Assembly: GCA_001931875.2 (NCBI GenBank)
Contig: MSJH02000395.1
Location: 1 to 13,780, forward strand
Reading direction: 5' to 3'
Source of the DNA: Byssochlamys sp. IMV 00236
Lineage: Eukaryota > Ascomycota > Eurotiomycetes > Eurotiales > Thermoascaceae
DNA length: 13,780 nt
Shown: positions 1 through 7,326 of the stretch, piece by piece
How the letters are laid out: every line of letters starts with the position of its first letter
Numbering within the stretch: position 1 is the first letter of the stretch
Translations under genes and position numbers: made by a program
The notes under the pieces: generated by a model
Told to the model about the DNA's origin: nothing
Databases searched by the model: none
The model's input: the letters and a program-made list of their open reading frames with translations, nothing else

Positions 1-17
1 TTAACCATTGGCTATAG

Positions 18-524
18 GTCGCAATGAAAGAAAGACAGACATTACGAAACTTTTACTACGGGAAAAAGATAAGTAGACAAAGAAGAACTTTGGAAGTAAA
101 GAATAGAATCGTGAAAGATCGCGTGACTTCCAAAGAGAGAAAATTTGTTCTTCAAGGCTCAAAAACACTTCACCCAGTTATGGCAATTGGTAACCAAGGA
201 TTAGGAGTTGGAAGCACCATCAGAGGATATGATCGTAGAGGAGGCAAATGGCTACAAAGAAAACATGAACGTCATGCAACCACCATCATCACCAATGAGC
301 ACATGACCTCACAACTCTGCGTTTACTGCTACAATCCTCTTGTTCATCCAGTCTTGGGTACATCACGATGCTTAAACCCAAATTGCCCAGCTTTTAAGTG
401 CGGAAGAGCTACCAACAACAGAGACGTGATGTCAGCCGCAGCCATTGGGATTTCGGCTATGACAAAAATAATACTCAAGAAGGACCTTCCTCCCTTTTGT
501 CCAAAGCTCAGCTTGCAACTTTAA
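18..524 (+). CDS. Fanzor/TnpB-like RNA-guided nuclease, C-terminal part (partial, probably degenerate)
   Basis: This is the C-terminal end of a RuvC-type nuclease of the TnpB/Fanzor family, the transposon-encoded relatives of Cas12. Counting from the Met at 24, a zinc ribbon is visible: C99-x2-C102 followed by C116-x4-C121. It is followed by NNRD with D134 and a small-residue helix (SAAAIG), the usual RuvC-III aspartate context. Just before the ribbon is ITNEHMTSQLC, with E92 placed like the alternative catalytic glutamate of Fanzors. The VMAIG strand near residue 52 opens this segment. The RuvC-I aspartate and the N-terminal half are not in the window. A TAG lies in frame at 15-17. However, bases 1-17 (ttaac, then ctatag) look like a branch site and 3' splice site, so the fragment may be a terminal exon starting at 18. 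Alternatively it is a truncated copy. A coding-like continuation in another frame (about 482-613) suggests a frameshift near the end. Family call fairly sure; intactness doubtful. Confidence 0.72.
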   Translation, partial: VAMKERQTLRNFYYGKKISRQRRTLEVKNRIVKDRVTSKERKFVLQGSKTLHPVMAIGNQGLGVGSTIRGYDRRGGKWLQRKHERHATTIITNEHMTSQLCVYCYNPLVHPVLGTSRCLNPNCPAFKCGRATNNRDVMSAAAIGISAMTKIILKKDLPPFCPKLSLQL

Positions 525-613
525 AACCAAAACATGTATACTTTTGCCGCGTTCACCTGAAAATTACACGCTTCTATGAAGTGGTGGTGCAACGAGCTGG
601 CTTCATAGCGTAA
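482..613 (+). pseudogene. Out-of-frame continuation of the Fanzor-like C terminus
   Basis: The main reading frame of the nuclease fragment stops at 522-524 shortly after LPPFCPK. From about 482 a second plus-strand frame is open to a TAA at 611-613. It reads as plausible protein, for example KPKHVYFC and TRFYEVVVQRAG, with balanced composition in otherwise AT-rich DNA. I infer that one base was lost or gained around 485-515, so the original C terminus ran on into this frame. The alternative is that the second frame is open by chance, since it overlaps the conserved ribbon region only as a shadow. A family alignment of C termini would decide. Confidence 0.35.
569..610 (+). repeat. Inverted repeat / potential RNA hairpin after the nuclease fragment
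   Basis: CTATGAAG (574-581) pairs perfectly with CTTCATAG (601-608) around a 19-nt loop. If a 3-nt bulge is allowed, CGCT (569-572) with AGCG (607-610) extends the stem to 10 bp. It lies 45-86 nt past the nuclease stop. That is where guide RNAs and right ends of TnpB/Fanzor elements are encoded in known systems. It also overlaps the possible out-of-frame C-terminal codons, so it may be coincidence within coding DNA. Confidence 0.4.
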
Positions 614-899
614 GCTATTTGAATACCATTGGGTAAGAAGAAACCATTTTATGTATGATTCAGTTTAATACTAACGAATTTTCCCTTTTTTTGGAATTTT
701 ACCCTCCAGTACCAACTATTTTAGGCAAGTACAACGGTCAAGCTTTATTTATTGATCTACAGGGGCTTACCGTAAAGATCAGCCTGATTGTTTGTTGTAC
801 CACTTATTCAAGCATATATGAGAATACCCAAACGAAGTCTTTAAAATCACTTGGGTTTAAGCTGTTGGAAACTTTGTTGATCACTCATATCAATGCATT

Positions 900-901
<2 letters not shown>

Positions 902-940
<39 letters not shown>
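902..940. repeat. Poly-T tract, 39 nt
   Basis: An uninterrupted run of 39 T residues ends about 155 bp before the MOB4 start codon. Long poly(dA:dT) tracts in fungal promoters exclude nucleosomes and raise transcription; that role is inferred here. No target-site duplication or element body was seen that would make it the tail of a retroposed sequence. The exact length may be affected by sequencing of homopolymers. Confidence 0.9.
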
Positions 941-943
<3 letters not shown>

Positions 944-973
944 ATCTAACTTTGTATAATAGTTTTTGTTACA

Positions 974-992
974 CACATCATGCGGTGATGTG
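974..992. repeat. Short inverted repeat upstream of MOB4
   Basis: CACATCA (974-980) and TGATGTG (986-992) are perfect 7-bp arms around TGCGG. The repeat lies about 105 bp before the MOB4 start codon. It could be a binding site for a dimeric factor or a leader hairpin, but could also be chance. Confidence 0.4.
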
Positions 993-1095
993 ACCGGTGA
1001 GATGCAAGGAAAAAAAAAGGGAGGTTGTGTATATGCCGCAAAAATCAAAAAGAGGACAGCTTTTGTCCCTTTTCTCTATAGATATATATTTCTTC

Positions 1096-2073
1096 ATGTC
1101 GACTACTTCATCATTAAGAAGACTGTATCCTGGAACCAGTTTAGAAGTAAAAATAAAGACAATGAAAAGAACGTGTTGGTACTCATAATACTTTAGGAAG
1201 CATTTCAATGGCCATTTGAACCTATTGACTCTCTTGACTCATCATTCAGTGTACAAGAATATTTGCAACAACTCATTAGACAAGATTGTAGTGATGTACA
1301 ACGTATTGTAGAATTACCAGAAAGTGTCGAGAAGGACATTTGGCAATATGAACATCTTCGGTAAACTCATCCTTTTTTCTTCTTCCTTTTCAATATGACT
1401 CACAGCTACATATAGTCAAGTCTGCTTAGAACTCAGTTTGCTGGTAGTCGCATTAGAGTCGGAATGTACAAAGCAAGTATGTCCAGAGATGAAAGCAGAT
1501 GGTTGGATGTATTTATGCGCTGCACATCCTTCAACTCAGTCTGTAAGTTTATTTATATTTATAGAAAGCTATTTTAATCATAATAACTCCCTAGCAAACA
1601 TAAAATATAGTGTCCAGCAATTGATTATATCATTCACACTTTGGATGGAGCTACGATTCTGTTGAATAATAACAAGTATTTTCCAAGCAGGTAAAATATA
1701 TTGTGTTATTCATGGATGGGTAGTATATATATTGACTCTCTTGTGCTATAGAATATCTATACCAGAACCATCATTGAAACATTTTCAATCTGTCGCAAGG
1801 AGACTTTATCGTATATTTGCTCATGCTTATTTTCATCATAGAGAAGTATACGAGTATTTTGAGGTAAGAATATACAAAGGGATAATAATTATAGTATATT
1901 TACATATATATATATATACTTTATAGAATGATACACATCTTTATGCAAGATTTCTATTATTATCAAGGACTTATGGACTTATTCCTTCTAATTTAATCAA
2001 TATTCCAGATGCAGAAGAAAGTAATAATGCAAATAATGACGATGAGGATGAAAATGACTATAATAGAGGTTGA
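1096..2073 (+). CDS. MOB4: MOB4/phocein (Mob kinase-activator family), STRIPAK component
   Basis: Six exons are joined: 1096-1146, 1197-1360, 1416-1542, 1611-1690, 1752-1863 and 1927-2073, giving 226 residues, almost the same as animal MOB4 (225). Introns are 50-68 nt with GT..AG ends, and every join keeps the frame. The MOB zinc site is complete: C89-x4-C94 and H165-x4-H170 (HAYFHH). Other family signatures are RRLYPGT near the N terminus, YEHLRQVCLEL, CAAHP, CPAIDY, HTLDGA, LNNNKYFPSR and RRLYRIFAHAYFHH. MOB4/phocein proteins belong to the STRIPAK phosphatase-kinase complex, where they bind striatin and GCKIII-type kinases. In filamentous fungi STRIPAK acts in hyphal fusion, septation and development. 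The C terminus after about residue 209 is acidic and Asn-rich (NNDDEDEND). The resemblance is to phocein rather than to the Mob1/Mob2 activators of NDR kinases. The start at 1096 directly follows a TATA-rich leader. The gene converges on XPO1 with 139 bp between the stops. Confidence 0.92.
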
Positions 2074-2212
2074 TACTAGCTTTAAGATAATCATTTTTAT
2101 ATAAACTACTTTATTTTTTTTTTCTTTTTAATTGCTGTTAAAAAAAGTGACGAAAACAAATTAATGTAGAGTAGCGTTTTAAAAGAGTGTGTACTATGTG
2201 GATGTCAAAGGA
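2074..2212. other. Shared 3' region of convergent MOB4 and XPO1
   Basis: These 139 bp hold the 3' untranslated ends of both genes. The sequence is T-rich then A-rich (2110-2151), which can serve as A-rich 3'-end signal on either strand. No exact AATAAA is evident close to either stop, so 3'-end positions cannot be set from sequence. Confidence 0.5.
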
Positions 2213-5200
2213 TTAAAGGTTTTCATCCTCATCCATGACTGGTAATTCAGATGGCTTGAGCATACCAGGAATACTTAGAGCCTTTGCCATTTCTGCTTTT
2301 CGTTGAGCTTCCATTTCTCTCTCTTTCTCTTCTAAATAAAGTTCTGCATTCTCTCCAGCAAACTCCTTCAATTGGATAAGGAAGTCACGCACTTCTAGCT
2401 TGAATTTGGTAGGATTACTATTATATTCAAACATGGCGTGAACAAATACTTTGATTTGAGCACTAAAGTATATAAAGTTAGTATATCTTGACTTTTCTAC
2501 ACAATAAAATTACCTTTGAAGATGAGGGAATGCGTTTTGAAGTAAAGTAGAAACATGCTCACGTAAGAATTCCGCATTCGTCATATTGGGATTTGACACC
2601 TGAGAAGGATCGAACAGTGGAGCTGTGATCATATTGCTTGATACCAATTCAAAGAGACGTGCAAGTACTTCAGTTTGACCCTTGAATCCACTCTTGTGAT
2701 CACTGTCAGTAAGCACAAAGAAGATGTCCTGTAGCAGACTGAGGTAGTAAGATTGATAGAATGCTCCAGCAATGGCTGTATCTGTACGGCTGATGTTGTC
2801 AATCAATTCACCACAGATCTCGAGACCGATGTCAGCAATATCACGCATCGTATGCTTGAAGCCCCAAACGATACTGTCGATAAAGAGTTTAAACTGACCT
2901 GGGGCAAGTTCTAATAAAGCAGTAAAACAATGTCGGTTGATGGCTCTTAACATGGAGTAGAATCCAGTTCTGTGTTCAGGGTATTCAGCAAAGTCTTTTG
3001 TTATCATGTTCAATGTAGGCTCAAACGTAGCTTCAAAGATGGTAGCAACACGAGGTGTCATCAGCGACTATATAAACAAGTTAGATTGTCTCTTTTGCGC
3101 TGCTGCTTTTCTTCTTCGTTACCTGAAGTTTATTGATAATGGTGGTTATCACGTTTAACACTTCAGCATCTCTTGCTGTGTCCACACTGGTATTGAAGTC
3201 GGTCAATACAGCCTCTAAGAAAGGATCAACCATGTTGTTGTTCACAGTATGGATGTCTGTTGTGTTTTCAACATAGGTGTCAATCAATTTCAAAATTTCC
3301 TTTTTAATTGTTCTCCAACCACGAACTTTGGGTGTTTTTGTAGCAATAGGGCCTTGTGTAGCTATATTCTGTGAAACTAATTCACCAATAATACGGTACA
3401 AGGCTAACAGGTCAGCATAAATTCGACTGACTTGAAGAATGAAAGTAGAACCAACAGATGTACAAGCAGCAACATTCGTTCTCACTACGTTGGCTAAGAC
3501 CTTGATTTCTGCTGCATTATTCAGACATTCTGGATTTTGCTTAGCTTGTGCTATTAAGTTATCCCACTAAAGAATAGTTAGTTATCTACAACCATTTAAA
3601 CTGTATATGACTTACAGCAGAGTTAGGTAATGACATAAACTTGGTGATCAATCGTTCTTGTTCTACTGGATTAGTTTCTGCAGAGATCATGTAACCGATA
3701 GCTTCATAAAAAGTGTGAATTTGCTGAGGAGCAAGGTCTGAAGTGATACGACTGATGTTGTCGAGTATTTCATCAACAAAAGTCATCTCTTCTCCCATCT
3801 GCACTACAATAAAGTGTCTTTTACATTGTTGAGCAATCTTTATGAATGTATCGCAAGCCATGTCCTGAACACCTTCATGAAGTTCATGCATGAATTCAAA
3901 TAACTTGTTGACGACTGTCTTTAAGAACTTCCAATGGGATTTTAAGAATCTTGGGTACTGACCAACACAGTACATAATGTTGGATGCTACCACAGCCTTG
4001 TTATCCTTTCCGCGCTTCATTTCACAAAGGCTTAATAGTTCCTTGATGACTGTTACTAAAAATTTCTTTTCTGTGTCTACATCCATTGCACCAGAGATTG
4101 AACCAATTGCCCAACACAATTTATTCAAATTGTTCCAGGACCATTCAGTTCCATCCATCTTTTTTTGAATTAATATTATTTCATTTGATAATAAAAGAGG
4201 TACATACCTGTCTATTCAATTTAACTGTCATAATGTTCACCGTATCTTCAACGTTAAGATGAGTCAAGTACACCAAGACTTGCTTCATACTCTTGTATAA
4301 CACAATAGTATCACTTTCCTTTACAAATTCTCTGACAATTTCACCTTCATCATTTTCGACAATCAATACCTAATTATAATGTGTGTAAGCATATGTGTGA
4401 TGTCTATTCTATATAATCTCTTTACTTCTTCTGGCTTAACCATGCGTTCGATCATCACAACTCTTAATTGTGATAAGACAGGGTGGTAGATCATATGTCT
4501 ACTCAAGTTCTGTTGGGCTGCTTCTTCAAACAAGCCTTCTACAAATTTAGCCCAATATTCCAAACAGATCTTGAAAATTTCTCGATCTTCCACATGAGAA
4601 ATCTTGATGATATAAAAGTGCGCATTGACCAACACTTGTGCAGTATCTGGAAAGCGTTCAATGATCTATAGAAAAAGAGTTTATACATGTCATATGATTA
4701 ATGGAATTGAAATACCTTTAAATGAGCAGACAAGAAAGTAGTAAGGAACATGGCTAAATTTTGCACAAACTCTTGATCATTGTCATTGCTATTTTCGTAT
4801 ATCTCAGCCATATCGGTCTGTGGTGGGACCATGACGTTTGTGGTGGCCATGACGCTTGTGAATAATGAATAAATAGATTCATAATAGGCTTCAGTGACTT
4901 CAATAGCACTGATCTCCGTAAAGCATCTTAAAGTTACATTTCTGAACTGGGGTGTGTCAAAGAACTAGAAAAGATGTTAGTATATATATATGTATATTTA
5001 TATATCACATTCATGTCTTTACCTTGGAGTGAAGAGTTGGAATAAGATCCGTTTCAAAGATATAAGCAGTAGGAATCCAGTGAACAAATCTGAGCAATGT
5101 TTCGAGTGTCGATTTAATAAGACTGGGTTTTGTTGCTTTTCCGAGAACTTCCCTACACAAGTTATAAATTTGGGAAAACTCTTGCTTCATTTGGTGCTTC

Positions 5201-6064
5201 AATGTGGCTGCCTTGGATTGAGTCATTTGTTCAGCTGAAAAATCAAAAATTTCTTCACTAAAGGAGAGGTGTGAGTATAGACACTTTTGAATGATGATCG
5301 ATAAAATTACCTTAGTAACTTAAGAATAGCCATGTTATTTTCACAAAGAGCAAGATTTGTTTGACTAGAGGAAACAATTTCAGGGATAAATGTGGGCCAA
5401 TTATGAGGCCATTCTTGTTTAAGGATCTATATATATTTTGTTTATCAGGCCATTGGTTTTGTTGTGTTTATATTCTTAATGTTACCTGAACGAGCGTCAT
5501 ATTAAGTTTGTTGATGTATGTACGCTGCTTTATCAAGTTGTTTTCATCAGAAGATTCTTGAACAATAACATTAACAACAAAGTATCTGATGGCTATTATT
5601 TATATTAGTAAGCCTTCTCTATTTTTTGAAGGGGAGCTATAAGACAATACCATTTCTACTATCAGCTGGTAGCGTATTCCATCGCGTTTGAATAAATTTT
5701 TCAAGGATTTGTAAAGCAATAAACTAAAAAAGGATAAGTTGTCGCGTCTATAAACACACACACACACTTCAAAGAAACAATAATAATAAAAAAAAACTTT
5801 GGTGTCAAACGGTTACCTTTGTCTGAGGCACGCTCGATTTCTCCAAAATGCCATCTACTCTAGTCCAAGCTTCCTCATGGTCTTGAAATTGTGTCAAAAT
5901 TTGTTGAGCTAATTGTTGCTATTCTCATGTGTCAATGAACTGAAGACTAATATATTTCTCTTTAAATGTACCTCTTGACCAGAACCACTAAAAAAGGTCA
6001 TGACAACCTGATCTAATAAAGCAACATCAAGTTCTTTACTAAAGTCTAATATTGCTTCAGCCAT
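2213..6064 (-). CDS. XPO1: Exportin-1 (CRM1), nuclear export receptor
   Basis: Thirteen exons on the minus strand: 6064-5972, 5918-5817, 5723-5651, 5592-5486, 5426-5311, 5257-5023, 4964-4716, 4665-4426, 4369-4208, 4158-3616, 3566-3123, 3067-2514 and 2462-2213. All 12 introns (49-93 nt) have GT..AG ends and the frame is kept throughout, giving 1055 residues against about 1071-1080 in relatives. CRM1 is a HEAT-repeat karyopherin that carries leucine-rich NES cargo out of the nucleus with RanGTP. Visible features are an importin-beta N-terminal segment (AWTRVD near residue 50), [20 protein letters not shown], and NGTEWSW-like [11 protein letters not shown]. The highly conserved NES-groove block follows, [12 protein letters not shown] and [14 protein letters not shown] (about 500-530), then [19 protein letters not shown] and the C-terminal [12 protein letters not shown]. 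Cys504 in [10 protein letters not shown] matches human Cys528, the leptomycin B target. The acidic tail (MDEDENL) is usual. Start at 6064 is the first Met of [20 protein letters not shown], which matches the family N terminus. Confidence 0.96.
5754..5767. repeat. (AC)7 microsatellite in XPO1 intron 2
   Basis: Seven uninterrupted AC units lie inside the longest XPO1 intron (5816-5724, 93 nt); an A-rich stretch nearby accounts for the rest of the extra length. It is likely polymorphic between strains and has no evident function. Confidence 0.85.
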
Positions 6065-6183
6065 GTTTGGATTAATTAAAAAAAAGGGACAAGAAAAGAA
6101 AAGAAAAAAAATTGTTTCTATTGCATTGTTAAACTGCGAGCGAGCCTAAAGCGCTATTTGAATTCATTCAGTGAAAAAAATTT

Positions 6184-6210
6184 ACGCGTTAATTGGCAGG
6201 GTGAACCAAT
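6184..6210. promoter_or_regulatory. MCB-like ACGCGT and two opposed CCAAT-like boxes upstream of XPO1
   Basis: ACGCGT (6184-6189) is the core of the MluI cell-cycle box bound by MBF/SBF-type factors in fungi. ATTGG (6192-6196, CCAAT on the minus strand) and CCAAT (6206-6210) are possible sites for the Hap/NF-Y complex. All lie 120-146 bp upstream of the XPO1 start codon, a normal promoter distance. The sites are short, so chance occurrence is possible; the cluster in 27 bp is what makes it notable. Confidence 0.4.
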
Positions 6211-6439
6211 AGGATTATTAATACCCTCTCACTCCTTCACTCTTTCTCTTTACAAAACTCGCACGTCCTCTCCTTTTTTAATAATAATATGCTTATGCGC
6301 ACCCTTTCTTTCTAAATGTTGTCAACTTTTCTATTGACCGGTCTAGTTCTATAGTGTTTGCGATAATATCTTCCCATAGTTAAGTATCTGAGCTAAGCAT
6401 CCATTCTATTCTAGTTGTTAACAATGAATAAACTGACAA

Positions 6440-6622
6440 ACCAACCAGTTTCACTGGGTCTCTTTGGCAAACAAATACCGTATATTGGATATGACAAAGA
6501 CCCAACTATCGACTCTGACTGATGAGTGCTCTACACTGGAGCCTAAACTTTATAAAGAGAGGGAAAGATACCAAACTCTTTCACGTATTTTAAGAAAAAT
6601 CCCAAAATTGCAGTTGAGATGA
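6440..6622 (+). CDS. Possible small ORF or terminal exon, unknown, helical
   Basis: A plus-strand frame is open from 6440 to a TGA at 6620-6622. The first Met is at 6491 and gives 43 residues (MTKTQLSTLTDE...). The reading has a coding look: rich in Leu, Glu, Lys and Arg, with a heptad-like run (YKERERYQTLSRIL) suggesting a helix or coiled coil. A CTGAC branch-like motif (6433-6437) sits ahead of a CAG at 6446-6448, so this may be a last exon starting at 6449. I could not find an upstream exon that joins in frame. A separate 32-codon frame begins at the ATG 6424 and overlaps it. AATAAA occurs about 85 bp past the stop. I do not recognise the protein, and it may be a remnant. Confidence 0.25.
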   Translation, partial: TNQFHWVSLANKYRILDMTKTQLSTLTDECSTLEPKLYKERERYQTLSRILRKIPKLQLR

Positions 6623-7259
6623 GCTATAATCAACCTTATTGACATCTTTTTCTATGTACTTTTTCTTTCTTTCTTTACTTTTTCTCTTTGAATACATAGA
6701 TTGAAGCAATAAAGAAGAGTAATCAACTTATGGTATTGGAGCTTTCTGGAAAAGCCAAACATTTTTTGTAAAATAGGACAAACATTGTTCTTTCAGTACT
6801 GAAATGGATACATGGCCATTTGACAATGTTGTCAAGTAATAATTGATTTGATATTACACATAATGCGTATATTACCCAACATTCTAGCAAAACAACAGCA
6901 AAATGGGTGTAAGCACATTTAATTTTGTGAAAAGCGATGAAATACCACTCAAAGTCATTCATGGAAAAGCGTTAAAATAATAGAAAGACTATCTTTGCAG
7001 CATTTTCTTTCTTAAAGGTACAAATTCATTGATACCTTTGGTATATTTCAATACTAAAACTCATTGAAGAAAATAAACCCCTCGATTGACTTGCTTGGTC
7101 CCATTCTTCTCAATCTTCCTCTTCATGAGTATGTGTTTGTGGTTCATTGACTCACCCCAATTTAGATATTCATTGTTTAAAATAAACCACTTTTTTTCAA
7201 TTGGAAATGCCAAACTGTTACACAAGTCATAGTATTCAACAACAATAAATAAACAACGC
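6623..7259. other. Intergenic region upstream of the chitin synthase gene
   Basis: No gene is supported in this stretch. It begins with a T-rich run (about 6660-6690) and an AATAAA near 6708 that could end the small upstream ORF. It contains a 16-bp inverted repeat, TTGACAA-tg-TTGTCAA (6820-6835). Two minus-strand frames of 79-80 codons (6962-6723 and 7303-7061) lack recognisable motifs and look like chance open frames in AT-rich DNA. The right end is presumably chitin synthase promoter. Confidence 0.55.
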
Positions 7260-7269
7260 CCATATTTGG
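7260..7269. promoter_or_regulatory. CArG-box-like site ahead of the chitin synthase gene
   Basis: CCATATTTGG fits the CC(A/T)6GG consensus of SRF/Mcm1-type MADS-box factors, and the flanking bases extend it to CCC-ATATTT-GGG. It lies 57 bp before the chitin synthase start codon. MADS-box factors regulate cell-wall genes in yeast (Rlm1, although its own site is of the MEF2 type), so control of this gene is a reasonable inference. Confidence 0.4.
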
Positions 7270-7326
7270 GTGCTTTCACGAATATGACTTTATGATTGTT
7301 CACACATTCTTTCTACTCTTATTCCC

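Larger units (their letters stand above)
614..1095. other. Intergenic region between the Fanzor-like remnant and MOB4
   Basis: No gene is supported here. Open frames exist (for example 655-993 plus) but one runs through the homopolymer into poly-Phe and none resembles a known protein. The interval holds the 39-nt poly-T tract (902-940), a small inverted repeat (974-992), and a second short one: GGACA at 1054-1058 pairs with TGTCC at 1064-1068. It ends with a TATA-rich stretch (1079-1090) right before the MOB4 start. The right half is presumably the MOB4 promoter and leader. Confidence 0.6.

Noticed and set aside
827..856. ACCCAA/TTGGGT inverted repeat between the nuclease remnant and MOB4
   Set aside because: The arms are only 6 bp and 18 bp apart; this is expected by chance in a sequence of this length.
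655..993. 112-codon plus-strand open frame
   Set aside because: It runs through the poly-T tract as poly-Phe, has no recognisable motif, and the homopolymer keeps the frame open artificially.
966..1208. Overlapping open frames on both strands around MOB4 exon 1
   Set aside because: The true reading here is exon 1 of MOB4 (1096-1146) and its first intron. The longer frames pass through intron and leader and match nothing.
6519..6548. Hammerhead-ribozyme-like core: CTGATGAG, a short GCTC/GAGC stem, then CTAAAC
   Set aside because: The essential CGAAA part reads CTAAAC, so the catalytic guanine is missing. No convincing stems I and III were found, and the segment lies in a coding-like frame.
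7130..7160. tRNA B-box-like sequence (GGTTCATTGACTC)
   Set aside because: It departs from the B-box consensus (GGTTCGANTCC), and no A-box or cloverleaf could be built upstream.
6723..7303. Two minus-strand open frames of 79 and 80 codons
   Set aside because: No motifs, odd composition and no splice partners were found. They cover the likely chitin synthase promoter, including the CArG-like site.
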